Source: Periconia sp. R9002 (lineage: Eukaryota > Ascomycota > Dothideomycetes > Pleosporales > Periconiaceae). From it: a stretch of DNA of 64,000 bases. Of this stretch, positions 23,451 to 36,471 are shown in pieces. Made by a program: the position numbers and the translations under genes. The notes beneath the pieces are model-generated. The model was not told the DNA's origin. It saw only the letters and a list, made by a program, of their open reading frames with translations, and made no database searches. The DNA lies in NCBI GenBank assembly GCA_023627715.1, contig JAMAHW010000018.1, positions 310,001 through 374,000 on the forward strand, written 5' to 3'. How positions within the stretch are numbered: position 1 is the stretch's first letter; every line of letters begins with the position of its first letter.

Positions 23451-26108
23451 ATGTTTAGGTACCTGAAAAAGGCGCTCACGCCTTCTGGCTTCGAACCAGA
23501 ACTTCCACCCGACTTTCTGGAAAAGTACAATGCTGCAAGAAAGCTGTCCTACGCCTCGTCTAGCGAGTCATCGCTGCCCGAATTCGACCCACTCACTGCC
23601 TCCGCATACGAGCTGTCGGAAATGCTAAACGCAAGCGTCATATCGAGTGTTGAAATCGTAGAAGCATACCTACACCAGATTGAACAGCACAACAAGAGAG
23701 GAAGACAGTTGAGGGCGTTAATATCCGTTGCACCCAGACATGAATTGCTGCGGATAGCTCAACGACTGGACGATGAAAGGTTACGGGGGAAGAAGAGGGG
23801 TCCTTTGCACGGGATTCCGGTAGTGGTGAAAGACAATATCATGACGGATGCGAATCTTGGAATGGACACAACAGTCGGTAAGTTTCTCCCTATTGGTCAT
23901 CATCCAGATGGTGCGATATTAATGAATTTCCAATAGGCTCTTACGCCTTCGTCGGATGCATACCCAAGAGAAACGCCACAATCGTCGACCGCCTCATCCG
24001 CCGGGGCCTCATCATCCTCGGCAAATCGAACCTCACCGAGTTCTGCGGTCTCAAGAATCCCTCGATGCCGCCGGGCTGGTCTGCCGTGGGCGGCCAGTGT
24101 CAGTCCCCGTACGTAGCGCGGCACATTGCGAAGAAGAAGCTGCACTGGGAACTCTCGGCGCCTGGGGGTTCCTCGACGGGTTCGGCGGTCAGTGTTGCAT
24201 CTGGATTTAGTGCGCTTGCGATTGGGACGGATACAATTGGGAGTTTGATTACGCCTGCGAATCGCGCGGCGTTGTATGCGTTGAAGCCTACTGTAGGGAA
24301 AGTCCCTATGGATGGCATTTTTACGCTGAGCAAGAGTTTTGACTCAGCGGGAGGGATGGTAAGCCGCAAACATTTCCTTCTCCATCCGCTATGTTCTTAC
24401 TCGATCGATGAAAGAGACGAAGCAAGAAAATAGTTGGAGAAATTCGCTGACTGATTATGTTATTTACAGGCCCGATCTGCAAAAGATCTCGTAGCCCTCA
24501 TGGACATCCTTCTTTCGCCAACCAACAAAGAATTCGGCACCGGGAGCCCTAAGGCCGGGTTCAAGATCAAGGAAGACTGGAGTGGCCTGCGCATCGGATT
24601 CACGGAGCCCACCATTTGGACCTCGTGGAAGAAGAGCGGCCGGATCAATGCTGATGCCGAGCGTTTCATGGTACGTACCCCAATTTACTATCTCCAGCCA
24701 ATCCCATTTTTCCTTTTCCCTGGGAATTTTCACGCCCTTCAGCTGGATTACTCTTTCTCAGCTTGAACAATGTCCCGACGCTTGGGACGACCCGCGCGCG
24801 TGCTTTTTTTGGTCTACAGATCAGACCCGAATACTGGGAATGCAGGGGTGCGCTCGCTGGGTTGCTCATTCGCTCCTTCGGACTTTGTTTGATGACTGTC
24901 TTGGAATGTCTGTGTGTACCTTACACACGCGCATGTACCTGTTTACATATGCTACTGATAATTGGACACGTGAGTGCTGACATACCCCAAGCTTCAGAAA
25001 TACGAAATGGTTGTACAAAGCCTGATCGAGATGGGCGTCGATGTCGTCTACCCTGTTGAGCTGCCCAGTCAGAGCAGTCTCAATTTGGATGGCAAGAATA
25101 GTTTCGAGCCCATTGTTTGTATGTGGTGACCCCATACCGACATCCTTAAATATAGAAGAGATCTTTTTATTAACAAACTTGGCAGATTCAGAATTCAAGG
25201 AGTGCCTTGGGGAATTCATCCGCCAGTTCAAAATCACAAAAGTGCACTCCCTCGCAGAAATCATAAACTTCAATCTCGAACACCCAGAACTCACACTCCC
25301 ACCAAGTATGTCGTTTCTTACCGCATCTTACCCAACACATCCCTCACCTCCCTTCTTCCCCCCATTCCCTCTCACATCCACCCACAACCCATCCCCATCA
25401 AAAACAACCCAAAACTAACCCAACCAAAAAGCCTGCCCGCACCAAAACGACCTCCTCTCGGCCCTCTCAACCCCAACCTCGCGCTCAACCCACCACACCC
25501 ACCTCTCACACCTACGCACCACCGCGGGCCAAAACGGGCTCGACCACCTCTTCTCCCAACACAAACTCTCCATCCTCATCGCACCAGGCGACTCCGCCCT
25601 CTCCTCCCTCGCCGCAGCCGCCGGCTACCCCACCGCAGCGTGCCCCCTCTCCGCCCTCAAGCTCAACGGCCAACCCTTCGGCCTAACCATCACCTCCCCA
25701 CCCCACACCGAACAGCGCCTCCTCCACTTCCTCACCGCCTACGAAGCCACGTTCCCTCCCCGCGCACTACCCCTCCCGCTCAACAACGTGCCGTACCCCA
25801 TCGCGACGACATCGCCGCGTGCGGCTGCCGCCGCCGCGCAGCACCCGCACGCCCGCGCGTCGTTTCAAACGGCCGACGGCGAGGAGGTCATGTTGCCCGA
25901 TCAGCCGATTGTGGATTTGATCCTCAAGGAGTGGGATACGAGGCGGTTTAGCTGCAGTGCGGATGCGCTGGCCGAGTGGCTGAATAAGCGGTGGAAGAAG
26001 AGTGGGTATACGATTAGTGCCGAGACGGTGTTGGAGGTGTTGAGGGGGAATGGGAGGATTGCGTTTATGGGGTTGGGGGATGCCGAGGAGGGGGCTTTCA
26101 CGAGGTGA
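23451..26108 (+). CDS. Amidase signature family hydrolase
   Basis: Exons inferred: 23451-23877, 23937-24358, 24470-24670, 24998-25118, 25186-25305, 25432-26108, giving 655 aa. It would hydrolyse a C-N amide bond; the substrate is unknown. The Ser-Ser-Lys triad is visible: Lys127 in VVVKDNI, Ser221/222 in PGGSSTGSA, and Ser245 in GTDTIGSLITPAN, where the usual TGGS/TDGS reads TIGS. The C-terminus has the family's AAGYPTA...NGQPFGL and HTEQRLLHFL segments. There is no signal peptide, so it is probably cytosolic. The 327-bp third intron is long for this genome. The protein is longer than the common 500-560 aa because of an N-terminal extension and a C-terminal extra of about 90 residues that looks like an independent small helical domain. 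Confidence 0.9.
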
Positions 26109-26896
26109 TTCTTCCTTTCCCCACTTTTTCTTTACTGTTTCTTTGAGCGTTATTCGGTTTGTGTGTTTGTTTGTTTTTTTGGAGCGTTTCGTTATATGTT
26201 GGCTTACGGTTTCTTTCGCGTTTCCTCTTTTCTCTGTCCGTCTTGTTTCCACCACTTCCCTTTGTCGATGATATCCCACCTCTCCTCCTATGTCCTTTCC
26301 TTGATGTTTTTTTTACCCCTCCTAGGCGAACTTCCCACGCTTTTCTTGCTTGTAGAGTGCCGAATTTTCGTTTTGTTTTACGTGGAACTGGACGGGAAGA
26401 ATGGCGAGGAGTTATTGTTCCGTGTGCAGTTTGCAGTTAGGTGCAACTAAGGTGGAAGGGATTTTGCCTAGATTGTATTATGGTTATATAGTCACACGTA
26501 CAAGTTGAAATTAGCACAACAACGTTGTTTTTTCGAGATCGGAGCAAAATGTGATGTGTGTGTTTTTGTTTACTCTTATTGATGTGGGTGTGACTTACTG
26601 TTAAGCTTTGTGGAATTATATGATGTAGGAAAGACGTTGGGTGACTTCACAGAGAGGTAGACGGATGTATAGGAAAAGGCTGGACACTGTGACTTCCCCA
26701 TGAATGGATGAAGTCATAGAATCAGTGAGTCCCAGGGTACGATAATGCACCTGGTATCTAGCTATCTCATCGTACAGCACGGACCCAGACCGACTCAGGC
26801 AAGGACGTTAAACCCATGGATAGAGCCAGCCAGATAAGAAGGAAGATTCATGGCCGAATTCAATGTCTTCCTTTGCTGACCCTCCACATCATCAAT
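26109..26896. other. Convergent 3' flanks, no gene
   Basis: This lies between the ends of the amidase (+) and the large minus-strand gene. It starts T-rich, as expected of a 3' UTR. No conserved frame or RNA gene was seen. Confidence 0.6.
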
Positions 26897-29800
26897 CTAT
26901 ACATTCCGCGGTCCACAAACCCCAATCATCCGGACCACAACCTCGTACTTGCTCCCACCCAACCCACTCTCGTTGAACTCGCTCTTCCAAAACCTCTCAT
27001 TCCCTTGCAGCCCCTCGTCCCTCAAACCCTCTAGCTTCAGCTTCAAATCCCTCAAATTCTGTTGCTGCCATTGAAGATTCACGCCCTTGGCGTTCTTCAC
27101 GTGGCTCATGTCGATTTGAACATGGAATGCGGCGACATTGGCATCGTCGTATGTTGTATAAGCTTCCACGCGATCTTTGGGAAGTGGATGGTGGGGGACT
27201 TTGAGGTATGTAGTGGCCGCGGCGGGGGGAGAGGTTCGAGTGCGAGGTTTGCCGCGCTTTCCCTCGTCCTCATCCTGCTGCTTCTGCTTCTTCTTTTGCC
27301 TTTCTTGTTTCGCAAACATAGTCTTCTCAGGCGATAGTTCCGATTCGGATTCGCTCCCGCTATCAGACGAGGAAGATGAAGAAGAAGAAGAGTCTTCCGA
27401 TCTTGACGACACTACTGAATTTGTGGCCAAACCACAACTAGACTCTCGTTCAGGAACCTCTACCAACTTGTACAGGCTCACCATATATATGGTCTTGGAT
27501 ATAAACGGCGTTGGGGCTGGTGGGGGTCGCATACTGGCTGCAGCCCTGTCCACCACGTATCGCTTTACGCATACCTGCAGGTGAAGCTTTTTACTAGGCA
27601 TGTCTATGCTGGTCAATGTCGCGTTAAAAGTCATACAATCATCTTCGATACCCCGCACATTCCCAGTGCTTGTAGGTTTGAGGTGCAGAGCATTGCAGTG
27701 CTGATCCAGTGTGGCATGGAAGTAATCTTCGGCCTGTCGGTTGGCGTTTTCGACACAAGTAAGGAGGTAGCCAGGTGGCTCCTTCGGAATGACCCGGGAT
27801 CCGTCTTCCTGGTCGGACCAAAGTTTTTCAAAGATGGAAAATTCGAAGTAAGGTTCGGCCAGTTCGTCTCGTGGCGTTGGCAGTACATTTTTGAGATGGA
27901 CCATGGGCAGCGTCGCATCGGACTTATTCGGCTCGATCGTCGCAGACTGTAAATCTGAATTGGGAATGGGAGTGCTATTCCTTTGTGACACTCTGGGAGT
28001 GACTCTGCGGGCGTCTTTGGTTCTCTTTGATGATGTATGAGAAGGTTCAGCCTCAGCTGGATGGTTCCGAGTGAACTTCTCGGAACGGGCTGTTTCATAC
28101 GAGCGAGCGGCGTTTTGATTGACGCCGCTCGATTTTACTCCCGTATTACCCGAGGCAGAAGTTATTTCGGGAGTGTTTGTCTTGGGTACATCACTCGGTT
28201 GTGAATTGTGAGAAGCACTAACCTTTTGCCGATTTCCTACATCTGGGACTTTGGGTACAGCTTGCGATGATTTTGCATCGACGTTAATCAGTTTTTGTTG
28301 CTGATTGCGTCTTCGTGTCAGTTTACTGAGCTTAGAGAGATTGCTGGCGATGGGCGGTTCATTAGTCGTAGCTGTAAGGGTAGGCTTCTTAGATCCCACT
28401 TTTTCTTCATCGACATCTACTTGTTCGCGAGATGAGCTCATTCCTATGACTGAAGAAAGCGTTTTTGGATCTTTTCTTGGCTCTTTCCTTGACGAAGTAG
28501 ATGATTCTTTCCTTTGCCTACTCGTGGGTGGTGAGGCTGACAACTCGGAACGCTTAGAAGCGGATGAGATTCCAACCTCTGATCTCGTCCGACCTATCGA
28601 AGGAGACGGACGAGGAGATTGGCGTGTGGCAGGTTGAGACCTTTGCGTAGACTTGGTGATACTACCTCCGGATTTGGGTGCAACCGTCTGGCCTGCAGAT
28701 TTCGCATTGGTATGGTTGCCTTGGATTGATGCATTTCCAGACTCTGATTGAACAGAAGAATTGTCGGTCACAGAGGGCGATCGCCTAGATTTAGAGATGC
28801 TAGAGCTCTTCTTGCTTCGGTCGGTTTCTTCAATTTTTTTCTTTTCGTCGGACTTGAGCGTCGACGAAGTCTCTGCTTTCGAAGATGTATCAATAGAAGG
28901 CTGGTGCGCAGATGACGAGACTAGTGTTGAAGATTCCTTGGTCCGATCTGGTGTTGCAGCCTTCCTAGTACCTGGATTCGGAGGGTCTGTCTTGGTTGCT
29001 AACGCGACGTTCTTCTTCTGCTTTGAAGGATCTTGAGTATCTCTACCTTCCGCGAGGGCAAGAAGATTAGCGAATGCACTTGAAGGTGTGTTGACTACTC
29101 GCTTCATGACGGTGCGTGTGGCTGCCGGGGCAGGTTTGGTGGCAGCACTAGATGGCTTGTCGGTTCTTGAGTTACCCGTGGCTGGCCTTGCTTCAGAGAT
29201 CATATTTCCGGCAGTAGAATTGGTGCCTTCAACAGTCTTGTTCATTGTGTGGGCAGACGTTTCCAGTTCTGTTGTAAGTGACTGTATCTTTTTGGACGAA
29301 GACTTGCCAATTTCACTAGCCTGTGTATAAACTGGGGGTGTGGCAGAAACAGTCAACCCAACTTTAATGTGATCATGCGACGGTTGCCGGGAAACAGAGG
29401 CGTCTGGTTGCTTGGGTTCTGCAGGGATGTTTGGGGGCACTTTGCACTCCGAAGTCTTTGTAGTTGCCACGGGGTCTGTTTTAGGTTCCAGACGGTCCTC
29501 TTCATGCAAGGAAAAATCGCCAATGTGTAAATGAATTGACGGCGGCGAACTCGCCTGGCTGTCTTCGTCGAAATCAATGTGCTCATTGAGTTCAAAACCG
29601 TGTCGCTTTGTCTTTGTCATTGAAGCTCTCTTCACCCATTCTCGCCCACGCTCAGTAGAACATGCCTCTTGCAGAGAAATAGGTCTCACGATGTTATCTT
29701 TCGTGTCGTATACATGGAGTGGTTCATTTCCGTTTTCATCGTTGCCATTGGAGAGCAAACCATCACCTGTAGTTATAGCATCTCTTGAATTATTCTTGGC

Positions 29801-31098
29801 AAGTTCTGTCCGTGGTACGGTAACTCGAACATCATCTCTGCCCATGGTGTTAAGTGTGTGATTCTCAGTTACTTGCTTCTGTGTTTGAGTAGACGGCATG
29901 GGTTGGTGCTTTTTAGGCACGCTGTCGGATATCTCTGGATGAGATGTAACGATTGCCGGCGGGACATCTTCTTCGCTCGAAGAATCACGAAATGGCCGGC
30001 GCTTTCGTGGCTGCTTGTCTTCGATGGATTTGGGAGACAAAAGGCGTTTCTTGGGCACTTCCTTATTAGGTGCAGATGGTGCTAACGAGGAGGTGTTTCG
30101 GCCACGGGGTGCCATATTCGAGGCAGCTCGATTACTCGATCCTTCACGATTGGAAGGAGGCGCGACCGACTGACTGAGAATAGACCTGCTATGCTTATGT
30201 GGTGTCCCAAAAGTCTTTTGCTGGTGCCGGCATATAATCATAAACGCATGTCGATATCTCTCCTTATCGCCAGGAAATGTGTTCATGTATTCCGCGACAA
30301 TACTTTTGACGTGGTGCATATCCAGCTCTTTGTGAATAGTAGACTGGAGTAGCCCCAGTGTCTCGTGAGCATTAACGAGCTCGGTCTCGTACGACGACAA
30401 CTGTGTTGCGCCGTGAGCTATTGATGAGCTCGGCTGTGTGCGAGTTCGATGGCTGTTGCCCGGCTTGGTAGACACAGGCTGCTTGCCTTTTTCAATCTTG
30501 GCCTCATCATCGTCACTTTCGGCATATCCTATGAGATTCATTTGACTTTGCAAGGGGTCAGAAAGGTCTGAAGCAAAGGGGATCTTGTCGTCTTGACCGG
30601 AGGGTTGGAACACAGGCTCGGGATGCAACGTCTTCAACCGCGGCACGATTGACCTATTGCGCGTCTCAATGATCGGTTCCCTAAGATTTGTGCTTGGTTG
30701 GGGTGGGCGTTCGTCGGCAGGGAGTGGTGAGGTAAGTGGCTCTTGTGCCCAAGACAAACTTGAGCTAGGCTGGTGGTGTGATGGAGCGTTTGTGCGTGAG
30801 AATGGGAGGGACCACTCGTTTTTGGGGTGGTAGAAGTCGTCGACTGGTGTAGTGTAAGGCTCAAATCGTCTTTGCGTCTGTTATGACTTGTCAATACGGT
30901 GAAGTGGTAAGAGTTGGTGGTGTGGATGTCGAGACATACGTTGAGACCTTCCAGCGTCCAGCGGTCTGAACTGGGCATGGAGGATTGGCCAATAGCTCCA
31001 TACTCTGTGTTCAACCTATCTATGCTCCCTCGGTCGGTGAATCGGGCATTATCAGCATCCAACGCGGCCGTTCCACTACTACCGCTTGTACCTCCCAT
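26897..31098 (-). CDS. Large, mostly disordered protein of unknown function
   Basis: Two exons at least: 30940-31098 (or further upstream) and 26897-30877, joined across a 62-bp intron; about 1379 aa from the ATG at 31098. The open frame continues upstream without an ATG for about 35 protein-like codons (to about 31206), so an extra 5' exon is likely and the true start is uncertain. A short ordered segment (ETLGLLQSTIHKELDMHHV and following helices) lies in the N-terminal quarter. A long Ser/Thr/Lys-rich region with many basic patches follows. The C-terminal 350 residues are more conserved-looking (YFEFSIFEKLW..., later FHVQIDMSHVKNAKG) and are interrupted by a serine run and a lysine-rich stretch. 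I infer a nuclear scaffold or chromatin-associated role from composition only; I do not recognise the family. Confidence 0.85.
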
Positions 31099-31206
31099 TC
31101 TCCAGATCACCCGCAGAGCCGGTTTCGGTCCTCCCACAGCTGCGAATGAATGAAACTTCTGCTTGGTCACAGTTGCCTTGGTGATTTCGTGTGATTTAGC
31201 AGATTG

Positions 31207-32174
31207 TCAGTGTAACTATGGACGACCGTTCTTGGTATAGTGGCAAGGGCCTGGTACTGGCATCGACAAGCCGGTGTGTTTCCATTTCAAGACGCCATTT
31301 AATTGTTGAACAATTTCGTCAATATTCTTCTGAAAGAGCTGGTGGATTTTGCGATAGGCAGAGAGGGAAAGAAGGAAATCAAGGCGGGTGAAAGAAAGGT
31401 GTCGGACAGAGTGTTGTGAATGCGCAGCTGGCTAACTTTGATTCGCCGCTGGGTGATTCAAAGGTCACCACTATTAGTTTGCGGCCGTTTGCCGCACGTT
31501 CCAACCCCATCATGAACAAACAAACGAGCGAATAATGTAGAACGAGAGGAAGGTCAAGGATATTTGATTATGTTTGGTAAAGACGGTGTACAAGGCTTGA
31601 CCGAGTCATAAAAACTCAAGGGTCGCTTCTACATGAGAAGTGGTTTGAAAAGAACAATACAGCGAAAGACATTAACGAAAAGGTCAAGAGAGCCGATTCA
31701 TGACGAGGGAGAATAACTGAAGAAGATGCAGGTCGCCTTGTGGGGTCACTGTATGGATGCAGAGGAGGTATCCTCACATTGAGCAGTACTTAATAAGTAT
31801 GGGTGTTCAGAAAACGCTGGGAAGGAAAATGAGGTGTGAATCGCTGTTGTGCTACTTCAAATTGCATGGAAAAGGCGGTGGTGGAATGAAGGGAGCATGA
31901 GTGTGTTTGGTGGTGAGGGTGAGAGGTGGACGGCAGGGTTGATAGTCTAGAGAGGAGAGGAAGCTCGGACCAAGCCAACGTCATTCGCTGGATCGCTCTG
32001 TAGCATAGCCTGGAGCTACTCCACCAAGCCTCTCTACGATCAAGAACATTCACCCACACCAGACGATTCGCCATAATTACACTATCATCACTTCGCTCCC
32101 TTCTCGACGACTAAAGCTTCCCCTTACAGCTACATCTGGTCCCTTGATCGCAGAAGCCACACCATCCCGCCGCC
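31207..32174. other. Divergent promoter region
   Basis: About 1 kb separates two divergently transcribed genes and should contain both promoters and 5' UTRs, and perhaps the first exon of the minus-strand gene. No other feature is supported. Confidence 0.55.
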
Positions 32175-34441
32175 ATGTGGGACGACGAGGACAACAACCC
32201 ATACGGCTCCTTCGCCCGCCACGACTCCAATTCCGATCATGTGCCCGGCCTGTCCTCCCCAAGCTCATGTAAGCCGTTGCTCTTTTCACAACGAGAATGC
32301 AGTCAGTAACAGCGTCACCACCCCCAGTGCCCTACCGCCCCGCCACGCCGCCGTCTGACCCGGACTCCCCCGCCTTCGATGCCGCCGACTACAATCCCAA
32401 TCGCGCCATGAGCGATGTCGACTACGACGACGACGAAAACTCCCTTCCCACCAACGTGCAGCATGGTTCTCGCCCCGCCGATACCCCTCACAAGAAGGGC
32501 CGCTACGACAGTCGTGTCGAGGAGTGGCTGTACGAGAATCCAGACTCCCCTATCCTCATCACCTATGCAGGCAAGAATCTCGAAGGCGGCGGCGGTTATA
32601 TTGCCTACACGATAAGCACGGGGGTATGCTTTCACCCACACACGAGAAAAATGTTTTCAAACTAAGCTGTGTACAGGGCATTGAAGTACGCCGCAGATAC
32701 TCGGAATTCGCATCGTTGCGCCAGACCTTGGTCAACCTCCACCCCACCCTCATCATCCCTCCCATACCCGAAAAGCACACCATGGCCGACTATGCCGCAA
32801 AGCCTACCAAAGCCAAAGAGGACGCCGGCATCATCGAGCTCAGGAAGCGCATGCTCGCCGTGTTCCTGAACCGCTGTCGTAAAATGTACGACGTGCTTGA
32901 CGACGGTGTTTTTTGGCGCTTTCTTGATCCTCATACCGGATGGGTAGGATTCTTCTCAACAAGCAACCTCTCCCTGCTAATCAAAAGCTTTAGAATGAGC
33001 TCCTCAACTCCCCGCCAGTCTCCAACATCCCCAAACAGGTCCTCAAGGCACCTCCGCTCGACACCGCAAACCCCTCTCAAGCTCACAGCTACCTACCAGT
33101 ACCCTCTTCTTCCGCAAAACTCAAGACCAACAGCGCGACATCATCTTCGGGTACTTCCACCTCCCCGCCAAACTATACTACTCAGCCTTCCGTCGCTGCC
33201 CATACAACTCCCGGTCCACAAATCTTCGGTCGCTTCCCGCCGGAAGTCAAAAGCTTGTCGGAGGAGGAACTAGACCCATATTTTGTGAACTTTGAGGCTT
33301 CTTCAAAGGATCTTGAGAGCTTACTCCAGGGTAGCATGGAGAAGATGAACCGCCGCACACTTTCGCATTTAGTAGCCTTAGGCGACGATCTAGCAGAATT
33401 AGGCGCCCGGTTTAATGCCTTTTCGCTGTCGGAACAATCCCAATCACTAGCAGCAGCGATTGAGAAGATAGGCCAAGCGGTGGATTCGACATACATTGCA
33501 ACGGCGGAGCTCTCGTCTTCCCTAAGCGCCAGTTTTGCCGAGCCAATGCGCGAGAGTGCCCAATTCGCGGGGGTTGTGCGCAGTGTGCTCAGATATCGCG
33601 TGCTCAAACGTATACAGGAGGAAATGACAAAAGATGAACTGGAAAAGAAAAAGGCGCTCCTAGAGTCGCTCGAGCGGAGCGAAGCCGAGGCAAAACGGCT
33701 CGAAGAACACCTGAGCGGCGCCAGTGTCTATAACCCACCGCGTGCGCGGTCAACATCAAATAGTTCGCAAAGAAGTAACCAAGAGCACCGGCGCGAGGAC
33801 GACACAGCGTCAATCGACTCAGACTTCCCGCCTACACACGGTGATCGCGACCACCCTCCGTCAGCCGCACAAGGCACGCCCGATACCTCGACTCATGCTA
33901 GCCCGCACAAGAAAAGCGCGAGTGGCAATTTTGTGACGAACAAACTGTTTGGGCCGATAACGCATGCTTTTAGGGGGATGGCGGATGTGGATCCTGAGCG
34001 GACGCGGAGAGACCAAATGGGAAAGACGAGGGAGAGCTTGCAGCAGGTATGATGATCCTTCTTGTGTATTTGGTAAATGCATTGCTAACTGGTTGATTGC
34101 AGCTCGAGCAAGCGTTACAAGTCGCTGAGAAGGATACCAAGGACGCCAGTTCCGGCGTGCTCAAGGATCTGCAGCGCTTCCAGGAGGAGAAAGAGAATGA
34201 TTTGAGGCGATACATGGTAAGTTATCTCCTCTACTTCCATTTTAATACCCATATCTCTGTCAATCATCCCGTTCGCATTAATTTGATGGAATATGTCATT
34301 GGATTCTTTCAAGTTAACTATTCGTCACAGATGGAATTCGCACAATGCCACATTGACTGGGCACGTCGCAGCCAGGCCGCATGGGAGGAAGCGAAAGTCG
34401 AGGTCGGCAACATCCAAGCAGATATCGACGTTGACCAGTAG
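32175..34441 (+). CDS. snx41: Sorting nexin Snx41/Atg20-type, PX and BAR domains
   Basis: Exons inferred: 32175-32268, 32328-32623, 32677-32943, 32994-34046, 34103-34216, 34331-34441, giving 644 aa; the first acceptor could instead be 32312. The start MWDDEDNNPYG is typical of fungal Snx41. Residues about 100-215 form the PX domain, with RRRYSEF carrying the phosphoinositide-contacting arginine and a proline-rich IIPPIPEK loop. The rest fits a BAR-type coiled coil (LDPYFVNFEASSKDLESLL onwards), interrupted by a Ser/Pro-rich linker and ending in two short helical exons (QCHIDWARRSQAAWEEAK). Family members bind PtdIns3P on endosomes and support membrane recycling and selective autophagy. The disordered linker before the last helices is an expected feature of this subgroup. 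Confidence 0.92.
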
Positions 34442-36050
34442 TTTCTCATTTCGATTCCCCCTCCAATGCACCAACTCGTTTCTGTTTCGTGCAGCAAAGT
34501 CACCGTCGTGGTAGTTGTGGTGCTCGGCGTTGGATTTCCCGTGTAAAAGCAATAGATGAGTTTAATATGAAGCAAGCTTTGGGGGTGTACGCGGGTGCCT
34601 TGTATGCGCGAATGTGATGGATCATGCGTGGATGATCAGTACATGAGCTGTCAGCAAGGCATGAATGGAACGGACGTGGAACGGACACGCGTAGATGTAA
34701 TAGTAGATTGGGAATTTATTGAATCATGAACGCAAGAGTTGAGTCATGTGAAGTACTGTTTTCCGTCTGTTATCTAGAAGAGGATGTCTACATGTGTGCC
34801 TGACTTGGCGATCCGTAAAAGCATTCTGCCTTTCCTAGTATTGTCCACCGCCTACCTGCCGCGCACATCTTCTACTTTTTTTACTTTAAAATACTTTCAA
34901 TCAGACTGCCTATTTTATTCGGCCTTTATGGTTAGAAATACGTGTATGTCAAAGTTAACCTTGACAATGGAATGCTAAACCCATTCGCGAGAATATAATG
35001 GATATTTCAAATTCCACTTCGTTGACATAGACAAAAACGTAACATTTGAATACACCATAATTTACCGTTCTTGCTCTTTGAAATCAACTGGAAAGGATTA
35101 TATATACGCTATCCACAGCATTGCTTTACATTTTATACATGAGACGGAGGTGACAAGGCATGTAAGTTTACGTTAACACTGAGCTAGATCTGTGCCTTAA
35201 CAGAATGCGTGTTGCATTAAAAGATGATAATCTAATAGAATCAAGATTTTTTTTAATGGGATCCTTGAACACAAAGCGGCTACATAGGAGTATGGGACTG
35301 CGCCTATTATGGTTTGTGCGAGTATTCGATAGATGTCCTTGATATTCTTAGAATTGCACATGTGATTATTCTTTCGTTGATTGATTGCTAGCAAAGAACT
35401 TGCATGCATAGGGAGAAGCAAGCACCCGGGGTATATAAGAGTTCTCTCCTTATATGAAAATGCAATTAGCTTCTTCTGTATCACATCTTCTCTTGCAAAC
35501 TAGGGTTATAAGGTCGGGACATCCTATAACACAGATATATACATATAGCAAGAACTACAGATAAGTCTGTCCGCTTTCTTCCTATCAGACATGAGATGAA
35601 AGGCTTTGATTACTAACGTGAAGAGTTTGTAGATATATGTTTGCGTGCGCGCGTTGGTTTGTTGACGGGCAAACCACCACTGCCGCAATTACGCACCAAA
35701 CACACACGCACATATACCTGTCTCCCTCACACCCAGAGTAAGTATCATCTAAGCAACTAAAATCATCATCATTCGCCGCCGACCTCCTCCCGCTTTTGTC
35801 ACAACGTATTCACACCCACAGAACCACAATACACAACACACCCCCATCCACTACACACACCTTCACTCCCACCTCACAAACAGCCACAGTAAGTCTCCCC
35901 TACTCTATTCCCCCTTACTGGGCCTTGCCATCCCAATTCCCCCCACCTCGCCTTACCCTATCCCAAATCTGTAAATCGCGTTTGAACAAGAACAAACGGA
36001 CTGAAAATGAAGCATACAAAAGTCTTGATATCCGACAGAGCACCGCAAAA
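34442..36050. other. Spacer, no supported gene
   Basis: AT-rich 3' flank of the sorting-nexin gene, then about 1 kb without credible frames. From about 35700 the sequence is rich in CA/ACC repeats. Confidence 0.5.
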
Positions 36051-36209
36051 ATGCAGAAAAACCACGCCTTGATGCTCGTGCTCGTGCTCGTGCTACTGGT
36101 GGCGATGATTGTCGGGCTGGCAATCTGGGGGATGAAGTGGGGAGGGGCATTTTGGGAGAGGATGAGGAATTTGGGGCAGAGGACGGGTTGTGCTCGTTTG
36201 GGGATGTGA
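36051..36209 (+). CDS. Possible 52-aa single-pass membrane peptide
   Basis: A small frame starting ATG after CCGCAAAA. A strongly hydrophobic stretch (about residues 8-27, LMLVLVLVLLVAMIVGLAIW) is followed by a short basic tail. Such hydrophobic segments rarely stay open by chance, and the start context is acceptable. However, a repeated GTGCTC triplet pattern makes up much of the hydrophobic part, so it may be a microsatellite artefact. It could be a small ER or mitochondrial membrane protein. The family is not recognised. Confidence 0.35.
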   Translation: MQKNHALMLVLVLVLLVAMIVGLAIWGMKWGGAFWERMRNLGQRTGCARLGM

Positions 36210-36471
36210 AGGGGGGTTGAGATGGGGAGGGAAGCATATGGATACGTGATTAATGCATGACAATGGATGTCTTTGCGCCTAAAATTTGATTTTCTCGCAT
36301 TCAGATTTAAAAAATCGAAGGTCAACTACACGTACATACATCACAATGGGTAGTCCCTCCCTATGTGAAGATTAGTCATCACCGAAACGGGTTAGCTTCC
36401 CACAATTCCTTTCTCAAATGACTGGTTTTGCAAATTCAAGACGACTGATGCTTCGCGGCTATATGTTCATC

